Source: JBGPQJ01 sp963829485 (GTDB lineage: Bacteria; Chloroflexota; Anaerolineae; Anaerolineales; Villigracilaceae). From it: a DNA stretch of 64,000 nt. The notes under the pieces are model-generated. The model searched no databases. It was given only the letters and a program-made list of their open reading frames with translations, and had not been told where the DNA came from. Both the position numbers and the translations under genes were made by a program. Numbering within the stretch: the stretch's first letter is position 1; each line of letters opens with the position of its first letter. This document shows positions 14,796 through 23,799 of this stretch, one piece after another. The stretch is taken from the NCBI GenBank assembly GCA_963829485.1, contig CAWHIK010000003.1:1-64000 (forward strand), read 5' to 3'.

Positions 14796-16625
14796 ATGAC
14801 GAAAAACGAATTTGCCCTGGCATTCAATGAAGTTCTCGAGGAAAAACAACTCCCCAAGGAGGTCATCCTGCAGGCGCTGGAATTGGCCATGGTCTCGGCC
14901 TACCGCCGCGCCGTGATGGCGTCCAGCGCGCAGCAAGTCGAAGCCAAGGTCGATCCCGAGACCGGCCAGGTCACCATCTTTGCCGAAAAGGAAGTTGTCG
15001 AAGAGGTGCAGGACTCGCGCACGGAAGTGACACTCGAAGACGCGCAGAATGTCAATCCGGAAGCCCAGCTGAACGACATGGTCCTGGTCGAATCCACGCC
15101 CAAGGACTTCGGCCGGGTCGCCGCACAGACCGCCCGCCAGGTGATCCAGCAGCGCATCCGCGAGGCGGAGCGCAGCGCCCAGACGACCTATTACGAGCGC
15201 CAGCTCGGCGAGATCGTCAGCGGCGTGGTGCAGGCCGTCAACAACCAGGGTGCCACCATCGGCATGGACATGAAGGCCGAGGGCGTGCTGCCCGCCAATC
15301 AGAAGATCCCCGGCGAGAAGTTCCGCATCCACGACCGCGTGCGCGCCATCGTGCTCGAGGTCAAGGACAGCGGCCGCGGACCGCAGATCATTCTCTCGCG
15401 CTCGCACCGCAACTTCCTGCGCCGCCTGCTCGAGAACGAAGTCCCCGAAATTTATCATGGCATCGTTGAGATCCGCAACATCTCGCGCGAGCCCGGTCAG
15501 CGCGCCAAGGTCGCCGTCTCTGCCACGCAGGCAGGCGTGGACCCCGTCGGCGCATGCGTCGGCGTGCGCGGTGTGCGCATCCAGGCCATCGTCAAGGAAT
15601 TGCACGACGAAAAGATCGACATCATCGAGTGGAACGCCGACCCGGTGATCTACATTTCGAAAGCCATCAGCCCGGCGCGCGTCTCGGGTGTATACCTGAA
15701 CGACACGGGCGACGGCGGCAAGACCGCCACGGTGGTGGTACAGGAGGACCAGCTCTCGCTGGCCATCGGCCGCGACGGGCAGAATGCCCGCCTGGCTGCC
15801 AAGCTGACCGGCTGGCGCATCGACATTAAGTCGATCGTCGAAGCGGCCACCGACACCCTCGGCAGGCTGCAGAGCAACCCCGACCTGGCAGAACAGGCGG
15901 AGGCCGAAGCCGGCAACATCCCGCATATCGAAGAGATCCTGGCCAAGAAGGCGGAAGCCCGCCCTGTCACACCCGAGGAATATTCCGCGCTGACCCAGTT
16001 CGTGGACCGCGTCGAGCGCCGCACGATCGAGCGCCAGCGCGCCGAGCAGCAGGCGGAAGAGGAACGCATCAGCACCGCGCGCGCCGACATCCCGGAAGCA
16101 GCTTTTGCCATGCCGCTCGAGGAGCTTGGCCTGCCCGAGCATGTGTTCAACATCCTGACCGAAGCCGGCTACGCCACCACGGGCGATATCATCCTGGCGA
16201 TGAAGCTCGAGCCCGACAAGGTTCTGGGTCTGTCGGGAATCGGCCCCAAGGCGATGCAGTCCATCGAGAAGGTGATTGCCGAGGTGACCTTCCCCGAGCC
16301 GGTCGTTGAGACACCGGTCGAAGTCGAAGCTCCGGTTGTCGAGGAGCTGGCTGAGGTGGAAGCAGTTGCCGAGGCAGAGGTCACAGCCGAAGCGCCTGTC
16401 GAAGTCGAAGAATTTGAAGAAGAAGCGGCGAAAACCTTCGAGGAAATGTTCACCCTGCGGCCTGAGATCATCAAAACAGCTGGCGCAGAGGAAGATGATG
16501 CCGGTAAGGACAAGAAGGGTAAGAAGAAGAAATCCGTCGAGCTGGAGTTCGACGAGGAGCGCGGCGCCGTGGTCGGCAAGAAGAAGCACAAACGCGGCGA
16601 AGGCGAATGGGAAGAAGAGTGGTAA
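14796..16625 (+). CDS. nusA: transcription termination/antitermination factor NusA
   Basis: A 609-residue NusA, longer than usual because of an acidic C-terminal extension. The order is the NusA N-terminal RNA-polymerase-binding domain (1-125), S1 domain (about 134-200), KH1 (VDPVGACVGVRGVRIQ near 248), KH2 (LSLAIGRDGQNARLA near 320), a helix-hairpin-helix domain (about 442-490, VLGLSGIGPKAMQSIEKV) and an acidic then Lys-rich tail. It binds RNA polymerase and nascent RNA to control pausing, termination and antitermination. It is the first gene of a co-directional block with rnpM, infB, rbfA, nrnA, truB and ribF. The usual rimP is not upstream in this window. Confidence 0.95.
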   Translation: MTKNEFALAFNEVLEEKQLPKEVILQALELAMVSAYRRAVMASSAQQVEAKVDPETGQVTIFAEKEVVEEVQDSRTEVTLEDAQNVNPEAQLNDMVLVESTPKDFGRVAAQTARQVIQQRIREAERSAQTTYYERQLGEIVSGVVQAVNNQGATIGMDMKAEGVLPANQKIPGEKFRIHDRVRAIVLEVKDSGRGPQIILSRSHRNFLRRLLENEVPEIYHGIVEIRNISREPGQRAKVAVSATQAGVDPVGACVGVRGVRIQAIVKELHDEKIDIIEWNADPVIYISKAISPARVSGVYLNDTGDGGKTATVVVQEDQLSLAIGRDGQNARLAAKLTGWRIDIKSIVEAATDTLGRLQSNPDLAEQAEAEAGNIPHIEEILAKKAEARPVTPEEYSALTQFVDRVERRTIERQRAEQQAEEERISTARADIPEAAFAMPLEELGLPEHVFNILTEAGYATTGDIILAMKLEPDKVLGLSGIGPKAMQSIEKVIAEVTFPEPVVETPVEVEAPVVEELAEVEAVAEAEVTAEAPVEVEEFEEEAAKTFEEMFTLRPEIIKTAGAEEDDAGKDKKGKKKKSVELEFDEERGAVVGKKKHKRGEGEWEEEW

Positions 16626-16640
16626 TCCAGTAAAATGATG

Positions 16641-16669
16641 CCTCTCTCCCGCAAAAGGGAGAGGGGAGA
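16641..16669. repeat. REP-like palindrome between nusA and rnpM
   Basis: CTCTCCC (16644-16650) and GGGAGAG (16657-16663) form a hairpin in a CCTCTCTCCC...GGGAGAGGGGAG context. The same pyrimidine/purine palindrome occurs inside thyX and in degenerate form at the end of the small gene at 1.3 kb, so it is a dispersed family. It sits just before the rnpM start and its ribosome-binding region. Confidence 0.55.
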
Positions 16670-16675
16670 CAAGGT

Positions 16676-16975
16676 ATGACCGCCAAACCTGCCAAACCCG
16701 TCAAACACGTACCTCAGCGCACCTGTGTGGGATGCCACACGGTGCGCCCCAAGCGGACTCTCGTCCGCGTGGTACGGACGCCCGAGGGCGTGATCGTTGA
16801 CCCGAAAGGCAAGTTGAACGGGCGCGGGGCATACCTTCACAACAGTCGTTCCTGCTGGGAACGCGGACTTGCAGGCGCACTTAAGAGTGCCCTGAAAGTC
16901 GAATTGACAACCGAAGATAAACAACGCCTGGAAGCTTTTATGGATTCGCTTCCCCCCGAGAGCAGCGTCGAGTGA
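16676..16975 (+). CDS. rnpM: RNase P modulator RnpM (YlxR, DUF448)
   Basis: A 99-residue YlxR family protein. The hallmark blocks are present: RTCVGCHTVRPKRTLVRVV, then VDPKGKLNGRGAYLH and a C-terminal Cys-Trp with basic helix. YlxR binds RNA and in Bacillus subtilis modulates RNase P activity, hence the newer name RnpM. It lies between nusA and infB as in most bacteria; the L7Ae-like ylxQ often next to it is absent. The start ATG at 16676 is preceded by GGGGAGACAAGGT, which overlaps the REP-like palindrome. Confidence 0.9.
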   Translation: MTAKPAKPVKHVPQRTCVGCHTVRPKRTLVRVVRTPEGVIVDPKGKLNGRGAYLHNSRSCWERGLAGALKSALKVELTTEDKQRLEAFMDSLPPESSVE

Positions 16976-17093
16976 ACGCCATGTAATCCACGGCCTGATC
17001 CCTTGCTCATCGGCACACAGCTTCCAGGTGTTGACGCCTGTTCCGCGGTATTTATCCGCTGAACGGGACCAGAAATCATACAGGAGGTGTCCC

Positions 17094-18879
17094 ATGAGCA
17101 ACAACGGGCCCAAGAAAATCGAAATTCCCTCCGCCATCAGCGTGCGCGACCTGGCGACCCAACTTTCAGTCAGTCCCATCGACATTATCAAAAAACTGAT
17201 GAGCAACGGCGTGATGGCCTCCATCAATCAGGCCATCGATTACGACACGGCTGCCATCGTTGCCGCCGAGTTCGGCTTTGAAGCCGTCCCGATCGCCCAG
17301 GCCGAACCGGCCGCAGGAGGAGACCGGCGAGGTGCCGCTCTGGCGCCGCATGATCGGCGAGGAGAAGGACGCTGATCTCAAGCCGCGCCCGCCGGTGGTC
17401 ACCATCCTTGGGCACGTGGATCATGGGAAGACATCCCTGCTCGACGCCATTCGCAAAACGGACGTCGCTGCAGGCGAAGCCGGCGGCATTACCCAGCACA
17501 TCGGCGCTTACCAGATCGAGTACCAGGGACGCACCATCACTTTCCTGGACACACCCGGTCATGCCGCCTTCACAGCGATGCGTGCGCGAGGCGCGCAAGG
17601 TGCGGATATCGTGGTGCTGGTGGTCGCTGCCGACGACGGCGTGATGCCCCAGACGCGTGAAGCCATTGCCCATGCCAAGGCTGCCCGCGTTCCGATCATC
17701 GTGGCGATGAACAAGGTCGACAAACCCAATGCCAACCCCGATCTGTTAAAGAAGCAGCTTGCCGAGATCGAACTGGTCCCCGACGACTGGGGCGGCAACA
17801 CCATGGTCATCCCCGTCTCCGCCAAGCAGAAGACCGGCATCGAGGACCTGCTCGAGGCCATCAACCTGACCAGCGACAGCATGTCCATCCGCGCCAACCC
17901 GAACGGCAAGGTCATCGGAACGGTGGTGGAGGCCGAGCTGGATAAATCCAAAGGCGTAATCGCCACACTGCTCGTGCAAAACGGTACGCTCAAGAACGGC
18001 GACATCGTTGTGGCGGGAACCACTCACGGCAAACTCAAAGCGCTTTCCGATTTCAAGGGGAAATCCGTTCATAAGGCCTCGCCGTCCACTCCGGTGTCGG
18101 TTATGGGGCTGAACGAAGTCCCTCCCGCCGGCGTGCTGTTCGAGGTCGTGGAAAGCGAACGCGAGGCTCGCGATATCGTCTCGGAGCGGCTCGAAGCCTC
18201 AAAACAGCAGACGGTTGTCCAGAAGATGACCCTCGAGGACCTGTTCGCGAAAGTGCAGACCGGCGAGCTCAAGGAACTGCGCCTGATCATCAAGGCTGAC
18301 GTGCAGGGGTCGCTCGAGCCCATCATCAAGGAAGTCAACGAGCTCTCGGCCAAGGAAAGCGAGATTGCCATCAAGGTGCTGTATTCCGAGACCGGCAACA
18401 TCGGCGAAAACGACGTTATGCTCGCCTCGGCCTCCAATGCCATCATCGTCGGGTTCAACGTGCAGGCGGAAGTGCCCGCCCGCCGCCTGGCCGAATCCGA
18501 GGGCGTGGACATCCGCCTCTACACCATCATTTACCGCCTGACCGAAGACATCGAAAAAGCGCTCAAGGGTATGCTCCAGCCGGAGTTCGTCGAAAAAGCT
18601 GTTGGCAAGGCGACTGTGCTGGCGCTTTTCCCCATCTCTAAACTGGGCATGGTCGCCGGCTGCCGCGTGACCGAAGGCGAGATCCGCCGCAACGGGAAGA
18701 TCCGCCTGTACCGCATCAAGGACCTGGTGTACGAGGGCGAGATCGGTTCGCTCAAGCACGAGAAGGAAGATGTGCGCGAAGTCCGCACCGGATTCGAATG
18801 CGGCATCCACTTCAAGAACTTCAACGACGTGGCCGAGGGCGATGTCATCGAGTGTTTCGTGCTGGAGAAATCGGAATAA
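17094..18879 (+). CDS. infB: translation initiation factor IF-2, one frame break
   Basis: The start has AGGAGG 6 nt upstream and the N-terminus (KKIEIPSAISVRDLATQLSV) is an IF2_N domain. The frame then breaks near 17310-17318: deleting one base in GCAGGAGGAGACC restores AEETGEVPLWRR, the expected linker into the GTPase domain. After the break the G motifs are GHVDHGKT, DTPGHAAF and NKVDKP, followed by domains II, III and IV to the end. The repaired protein has about 594 residues, a short-N-terminus IF-2. It is a GTPase that brings initiator tRNA to the 30S subunit. Because IF-2 is essential and single-copy, an indel error is the likeliest cause, though an internal AGGAGGAG with GTG/ATG starts just after could give a shorter form. 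Confidence 0.88.
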
Positions 18880-18909
18880 GCTGCAGCGTATCTGCAGGGA
18901 ATTAGTCAC

Positions 18910-19272
18910 ATGCCAACCAAAGTGAGACTGCAACGCATCGCCGATCGAATCCGCGAGGAGCTGTCGCAGATGCTGATCAAGGAAATCAACGATCCACGCC
19001 TGCACCAGGTGTATGTCACCGATGTGCGCGTGGACCGGGAGTTATCATTCGCCGACGTTTATGTCTCGGCAGTGGAAGGCCAGGCTCGCAGCGTGGAGAT
19101 CCTGCAGGGGATGAAAAGCGCCGGCGGTTATATGCGCCGCGAACTGGCCAACCGCATCGACCTGCGCAGTTTTCCCATCCTGCGCTTCCACTGGGACCCC
19201 ACGCCCGAGAATGCGGACCATATCGAGCAGCTGCTCGCCCAGATCCGCAAGGAATCCGAGGGGAAGAAATAA
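18910..19272 (+). CDS. rbfA: 30S ribosome-binding factor A
   Basis: A 120-residue RbfA with the KH-like fold. Family blocks are RLQRIADRIREELSQML, DPRLHQVYVTDVRVDREL, ADVYVS and the C-terminal LRFHWDPTPENADHIEQLL. It assists late 16S rRNA maturation and cold adaptation by binding the 5' helix of 16S rRNA. It lies 30 nt after infB and 12 nt before the DHH gene, clearly co-transcribed. GCAGGGAA lies upstream of the ATG. Confidence 0.94.
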   Translation: MPTKVRLQRIADRIREELSQMLIKEINDPRLHQVYVTDVRVDRELSFADVYVSAVEGQARSVEILQGMKSAGGYMRRELANRIDLRSFPILRFHWDPTPENADHIEQLLAQIRKESEGKK

Positions 19273-19284
19273 GGCACAGGGTTG

Positions 19285-20238
19285 ATGGATAATATCCACG
19301 CCGTCATTCGCGGGCGCATCGCTGCAGCACAGACGATCATGATCACCACCCACATCCGCCCCGACGGGGATGCGGTCGGCTCGCTGCTGGGACTGGGACT
19401 GTCGCTGGAGGGCGCGGGCAAAACCGTGCAGATGGTCTCGCTCGACGGGATCCCGTCCACGTTCAAGCACCTGCCGGGCAGCGCGCACGTACTCAAGAAA
19501 CCGGAAGGCCCCTACGACCTGACGATTGCCGTGGACTGTGCCGACCATACCCGCTCCGGGAATGTCTTTGATGGATTGGGCAAGCCGGGGCTGAACATCG
19601 ACCACCACATCACCAACGATAAGTTTGCCGAGATCAACCTGATTGAAGAGGAGCAGGCCGCGACCTGCGCCATCATCTTTGATCATTTGACCGAGTGGGG
19701 ACTCGCGCTCACGCCGGACATTGCCTCCGCGCTGCTGACAGGCATCATCACCGACACGCTGGGATTCCGCACGACCAGTACCACGCCGCATGTCCTGCGG
19801 CAGGCGGCTGACCTGCTCGATACCGGCGTGGACATGCACGAGCTGTACTTGCGTGGATTGGTCCGCAAGTCGTTTAACGCCGCCCGTTACTGGGGCGCGG
19901 GATTATCTTCCATCCAGCATCAGGATGGAATCACCTGGGCAACTCTCAGGCTGGATGACCGAAAAGCCAGCGGTTATACCACCAATGACGATGCCGATCT
20001 GATCAATCACCTCTCCGCCATAGACGATAGCAGCGTGGCCATCATCTTCGTCGAACAGCATCATGGAAAAGTAAAGGTTTCCTGGCGGGCGCAAAAACCC
20101 GGCCTGGACGTGGCACAGGTGGCGCAGCAGTTCGGCGGCGGAGGGCACCCGGCAGCCTCGGGCGCTGAGGTTGCCGGGGAAATGACCGAGGTGCAGGAAA
20201 AAGTCCTTTCCACGACGAGACAGTTTTTGGGGTTGTAA
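19285..20238 (+). CDS. nrnA: DHH/DHHA1 phosphoesterase, NrnA-like
   Basis: A 317-residue NrnA-type oligoribonuclease/pAp phosphatase. The DHH domain has THIRPDGDAVGS (motif I), AVDCADHTR (motif II), LNIDHHITND (the DHH motif), and AATCAIIFDHL with GIITDTLGFR. The DHHA1 domain ends with the substrate-binding FGGGGHPAASG. It degrades nanoRNAs and dephosphorylates 3'-phosphoadenosine 5'-phosphate. The neighbouring in-frame TTG at 19282 could also be used. The position between rbfA and truB is the common Gram-positive and Chloroflexota order. Confidence 0.92.
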   Translation: MDNIHAVIRGRIAAAQTIMITTHIRPDGDAVGSLLGLGLSLEGAGKTVQMVSLDGIPSTFKHLPGSAHVLKKPEGPYDLTIAVDCADHTRSGNVFDGLGKPGLNIDHHITNDKFAEINLIEEEQAATCAIIFDHLTEWGLALTPDIASALLTGIITDTLGFRTTSTTPHVLRQAADLLDTGVDMHELYLRGLVRKSFNAARYWGAGLSSIQHQDGITWATLRLDDRKASGYTTNDDADLINHLSAIDDSSVAIIFVEQHHGKVKVSWRAQKPGLDVAQVAQQFGGGGHPAASGAEVAGEMTEVQEKVLSTTRQFLGL

Positions 20239-20377
20239 GGCGCAAAAATCCGTTTTTACGATAGAATAGGTGTGTTCATCCAGTAATGGGGCAACATCAC
20301 GGAATCACCTGAGTGGGAAATTAAATCGACTTATCGCGCGCGCTGACAGACATCCACACGCGCGAGGAGGCACTTTC

Positions 20378-21292
20378 ATGGTTAGTTCACAGGATCTCAA
20401 AAACGCCATATCCGGTGCGCTGGTCGTCGACAAACCGACCGGCATGACCTCGCACGATGTCGTGCAGGCTGTCCGCAACGGGACCGGCATCCGCCGCGCC
20501 GGCCATACCGGCACGCTCGACCCGCGCGCTTCCGGCGTGCTGGTGGTGCTGCTCGGGCCGGCCGTTCGCCTGAGCGAGTTCATCTCCGCGTCAGACAAAC
20601 GGTACCAGGCGATCGTGCGGCTGGGCGCATCGACGGATACCTTCGACGCCGACGGCAAGTTCACCCGCAAATCGGAGGCTCCGGTCGATGTCACCGAGTC
20701 GCAATTCGAAGAGGCGCTGAAGAAATTTGTCGGCCACATCGAACAAACTCCTCCACCCTATTCAGCGGTCAAGGTGCAGGGACGCAAGGCTTATGAAATG
20801 GCGCGGGAGGGCGAGGAAGTGGATCTCGCTCCGCGTACCATCGATGTGTACCACCTTGAAGTGCTGGAATGGGCGCCGCCTGAAGTGGTGATCGACGTCC
20901 ACTGCTCGTCCGGTACTTATGTGCGCTCGCTGGCCAACGATCTGGGCAATATGCTCGGTTGCGGAGGATATCTTGTAGGCCTGCGACGCACCAAGAGCGG
21001 ACGCTTCTCCCTGCGCGATGCCACGCCTCTGCGAAAACTCCAGGAAGCTTTCCGCGCCGGTAACTGGTCCCAGTACCTGATCCCTGCCGCCGAAGCGCTG
21101 GGCGATTGGCCTGCCATCGAGCTCGAGCCCGAGCAGGTGGACGCCATCAAGCACGGGCACCGCGTCCCCGCAGCAGAGGATGCCAAGCCGGGCATGGTCC
21201 GCGCCGTGAGCATGGCGGGCGAACTGGTGGCGCTGATGGAACTGGATGAAGAAGCCCGCCAGTGGAAACCCAAGAAGGTATTCTTCTCCTAA
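20378..21292 (+). CDS. truB: tRNA pseudouridine-55 synthase
   Basis: A 304-residue TruB. The catalytic Asp is in GHTGTLDPRASGVL, other family blocks are KPTGMTSHDVV, QTPPPYSAVKVQGRKAYE and CSSGTYVRSLANDLG, and a short PUA-like C-terminus follows. It makes pseudouridine 55 in the T-loop of tRNAs. The start at 20378 is chosen because GAGGAGG lies 7 nt upstream; longer in-frame extensions have no such signal. The gap of 139 nt from nrnA contains no other gene. Confidence 0.95.
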   Translation: MVSSQDLKNAISGALVVDKPTGMTSHDVVQAVRNGTGIRRAGHTGTLDPRASGVLVVLLGPAVRLSEFISASDKRYQAIVRLGASTDTFDADGKFTRKSEAPVDVTESQFEEALKKFVGHIEQTPPPYSAVKVQGRKAYEMAREGEEVDLAPRTIDVYHLEVLEWAPPEVVIDVHCSSGTYVRSLANDLGNMLGCGGYLVGLRRTKSGRFSLRDATPLRKLQEAFRAGNWSQYLIPAAEALGDWPAIELEPEQVDAIKHGHRVPAAEDAKPGMVRAVSMAGELVALMELDEEARQWKPKKVFFS

Positions 21293-21313
21293 GCAGTCAT
21301 CCCCTTTCGCATT

Positions 21314-21319
21314 TATAAT
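21314..21319 (+). promoter_or_regulatory. -10 box of a leaderless ribF transcript
   Basis: TATAAT is followed by 8 nt and the ribF ATG, with no Shine-Dalgarno. It indicates an internal promoter giving a leaderless ribF mRNA in addition to read-through from truB. Confidence 0.55.
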
Positions 21320-21327
21320 TCTGCACG

Positions 21328-22245
21328 ATGATTCACGTCACATCCCTGAACGACGTTCAACTGAACGGCACCTGGCTGACCATCGGCGTCTTTGACGGCG
21401 TCCACCGCGGGCATCAGGTCATCCTGCAGCGGCTTGTCGAGGGCGCGCATGCAGCCGGCAGCCCGGCAGCGGTGCTGACCTTTGCCACCCACCCGGCGGT
21501 TGTGTTCGGTCACCGCGACCTGAAGTGCCTGACCACAACCGAGGAGCGCGCGGGGCTGCTCGGCGCGCTGGGCGTGGACGTGGTCATCACGCACCCATTC
21601 GACAAAAAGGTGGCGGGGCTGTCCGCGGCTGAGTTCATGCGGCCGCTCAAGGACAGGTTGGGTTTGAGCCAGCTGTTGATCGGTTACGACTTTGCCCTCG
21701 GCAAAGGCCGCGAGGGGAACACGACCCGCCTAACGGAGATCGGACGTGAAATGGATTACACCGTCCAGGTGGTGGATGCGGTCAGCGACGAGAGCGGCTT
21801 GATCTCATCCACCGTCATTCGAAAACTGGTTTCCCTGGGGGATTTAGCCGATGCCGCCAAGATGCTCGGGCGTCCCTTTGCCATTACAGGTCCCGTTGTC
21901 CATGGCTCAGCGCGCGGGCACTCGCTCGGTTATCCTACTGCCAACGTGAATGTCCCGGCCGGAAAACTCATCCCCGCTTTCGGGATTTACGCCTGCTGGG
22001 CCGAGGTGAAGGGCGAAAAACATCCAGCCGCGATCAGCATCGGCATCCGCCCGACCTTTGATGAGGAGAAACCGGACATCCGTGTGGAAGCCTATCTGCT
22101 TGATTACGATGCAGATCTTTACGGACAAACGATCACTCTCGAGTTTGTGACGCGCCTGCGCGATGAAATGAAATTTTCCAGCGTGGAGGCTCTCATCGCG
22201 CAAATCGAATCAGACGTCCAGAACGTCAGAACCCTTTTGAAATAA
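21328..22245 (+). CDS. ribF: bifunctional riboflavin kinase/FAD synthetase
   Basis: A 305-residue RibF. The N-terminal FAD synthetase domain (1-180) shows the nucleotidyl-transferase GVFDGVHRGHQ motif, LTFATHPAVVFG and ISSTVIRKLVSLGD. The C-terminal riboflavin kinase domain (about 185-305) has GSARGHSLGYPTANVNVP and VEAYLLDYDADLYGQ with LEFVTRLRDEMKF. It converts riboflavin to FMN and FAD, cofactors needed by ThyX downstream, Dus and LpdA. It closes the nusA block and is followed by a terminator. Confidence 0.95.
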   Translation: MIHVTSLNDVQLNGTWLTIGVFDGVHRGHQVILQRLVEGAHAAGSPAAVLTFATHPAVVFGHRDLKCLTTTEERAGLLGALGVDVVITHPFDKKVAGLSAAEFMRPLKDRLGLSQLLIGYDFALGKGREGNTTRLTEIGREMDYTVQVVDAVSDESGLISSTVIRKLVSLGDLADAAKMLGRPFAITGPVVHGSARGHSLGYPTANVNVPAGKLIPAFGIYACWAEVKGEKHPAAISIGIRPTFDEEKPDIRVEAYLLDYDADLYGQTITLEFVTRLRDEMKFSSVEALIAQIESDVQNVRTLLK

Positions 22246-22275
22246 GACGCCCTTGCTCTCAGGGGCGTTTTCGTC
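22246..22275 (+). terminator. terminator after ribF
   Basis: ACGCCC (22247-22252) pairs with GGGCGT (22263-22268), followed by TTTTCGT. It starts one base after the ribF stop codon. Confidence 0.7.
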
Positions 22276-22317
22276 TATAGTTGCGCCCAACTCCATTTCT
22301 TTCCCAAAGGAGACGCC

Positions 22318-23748
22318 ATGCCCAAACGTGACATCTACCTGCTGTCCCCCAAACAACTTTCCCCCGAAACCATCGCTGTTGCGTTTGCCAAAACCTCTCG
22401 TGCACCGGAATCCTTCCGCGATATAGCCGCGGAGTTGAGCGATGAAAAATCCGCCCAATTTCACGAAAAATGGGTCGTCGGTTACGGGCATGCCTCTGTC
22501 GCTGAGCATGCCGTGCTGCACTTGGCCATCGAGAACGTTTCACGCGTTGCCATCGAAAGCATCGAGAGCAACCGTCTCGCCTCCTACACTGAAAAATCCA
22601 CCCGCTACCAGAAGTGGGATGCGGACGCGTTCACCATCGCACCCGAGCTTGAGCATCACCCTCTGCGGGAGGAATACGTCGCCGCCTGCCGGTTGCTCTT
22701 CCAAACTTATGGCGATTCCTTGGCGCCGCTCCGTAAACTGGTGGAGGACCGCACCTCGCGCCGCGAGAACGAAAACGAAGAAGCCTTTGACCGGCGCATC
22801 CGTTCTCAGTATGTCGATTCGTGCCGTTTCCTGCTTCCCGCCGCAGCGCATGCCAATGTCGGCATGACCGCCAACGCGCGCGTGCTCGAGAACGCCATCC
22901 GCAAAATGCGCTCGCATCCTCTAGCCGAGGTCCGTGTGATCGGAGAGGAAATCAAGGATGTTGCGCAAGGTGAAGTACCCACGCTGGTCAAGTATGCCGA
23001 GCCGGTGCCGTATCTTGTCGAAACATCGAAGGAATTATCTGCCATCACCCCAAACCCTCTCCTGCTGGGAGAGGGGCAAGGAGTGAGAGACTGGTGCACG
23101 CTGGTCGATTACGATCGCGCCGGGGAGGAGAAGGTTCTGGCTGCAGCTTTATACCGTTTTGGTGAAATGGATTTTGCCGAAGCGCTTAATCACATCCGTG
23201 GATTGAATTCCACCCGAAAGTCAGACTTGACGGATGCTTTGCTTAAGCGCCTCGGTCGGTATGACATTCCACTGCGCGAGCTGGAGCATGCGACCTACAC
23301 CTTTGACCTGGTCATGGACCAGGGTGCTTATGCCGAATTCAAGCGGCACCGTATGATGTCGCAAACTCCGCAGAACCTCACCTGCCGCCTCGGGTATGCT
23401 GTTCCGAAGCGCATCACGGAAGCAGGGTTCGAATCCCGTTACCGCGAAGCCATGGAGCAGGCTGCCGAAGTCTTCGAAAAACTTCATGCATTCGATCCGC
23501 TGGTCGCTCAGTATATCGTGCCCAACGGATTCAACCGCCGCGTTCTGGCGACGTTCAACCTGCGCGAGGCGTATGCCTTCTGCCAGCTGCGGGCAGCGGC
23601 CAATGCCCATTTCTCCATCCGTAGAGTGGCGCAGCGGGTAACGGAGGAGATCAAAAAGGTGAACCCGTTGCTTGCCAAATTCATCTCCGTGCCGGAGATA
23701 GAAACCTGGCAGGGGATAGAAATAGATTATTTTACGAGTACCAAATAA
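22318..23748 (+). CDS. thyX: two-domain FAD-dependent thymidylate synthase
   Basis: A 476-residue protein, about twice the usual ThyX length, made of two ThyX-like halves. The C-terminal half (about 290-476) has the signature RHRMMSQTPQNLTCR starting at Arg343 and FNRRVLATFNLREAYAFCQL. The N-terminal half (about 1-235) has YGHASVAEHAVLHLAIENVS and a relative of the signature, NRLASYTEKSTRYQ, starting at residue 85. It makes dTMP from dUMP with methylene-THF and NADPH. Residues about 242-258 (PNPLLLGEGQGVRD) are translation of a REP-like palindrome in the interdomain linker. AAAGGAGA precedes the ATG. Confidence 0.9.
   Translation: MPKRDIYLLSPKQLSPETIAVAFAKTSRAPESFRDIAAELSDEKSAQFHEKWVVGYGHASVAEHAVLHLAIENVSRVAIESIESNRLASYTEKSTRYQKWDADAFTIAPELEHHPLREEYVAACRLLFQTYGDSLAPLRKLVEDRTSRRENENEEAFDRRIRSQYVDSCRFLLPAAAHANVGMTANARVLENAIRKMRSHPLAEVRVIGEEIKDVAQGEVPTLVKYAEPVPYLVETSKELSAITPNPLLLGEGQGVRDWCTLVDYDRAGEEKVLAAALYRFGEMDFAEALNHIRGLNSTRKSDLTDALLKRLGRYDIPLRELEHATYTFDLVMDQGAYAEFKRHRMMSQTPQNLTCRLGYAVPKRITEAGFESRYREAMEQAAEVFEKLHAFDPLVAQYIVPNGFNRRVLATFNLREAYAFCQLRAAANAHFSIRRVAQRVTEEIKKVNPLLAKFISVPEIETWQGIEIDYFTSTK
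23045..23090. repeat. REP-like palindrome inside thyX
   Basis: CCCTCTCC (23055-23062) pairs with GGAGAGGG (23068-23075), with outer CACCCC and AAGGAGTGAG parts. It is the same family as the palindrome at 16641 and inserts in frame into the linker between the two ThyX halves, adding about 16 residues without breaking the frame. Confidence 0.65.
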
Positions 23749-23786
23749 AAAAGTCCCGAAGTTTACACAAACTTCGGGACTTTTTT
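23747..23786. terminator. bidirectional terminator, thyX and aldo/keto reductase
   Basis: GTCCCGAAGTTT and AAACTTCGGGAC form a 12-bp stem around ACAC, flanked by A6 and T6, so it works on both strands between the convergent genes. Confidence 0.9.
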
Positions 23787-23799
23787 CAGACGGCTAATT

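Noticed and set aside
14763..16589. Very long open frame antisense to nusA
   Set aside because: It mirrors nusA codon structure in high-GC sequence; translation gives low-complexity Leu/Asp/Gly-rich protein without motifs, while nusA on the other strand is complete.
23425..23445. GGGTTCGAATCCC, resembling the T-arm of a tRNA
   Set aside because: It lies in conserved ThyX coding sequence and no acceptor, D or anticodon arms flank it.
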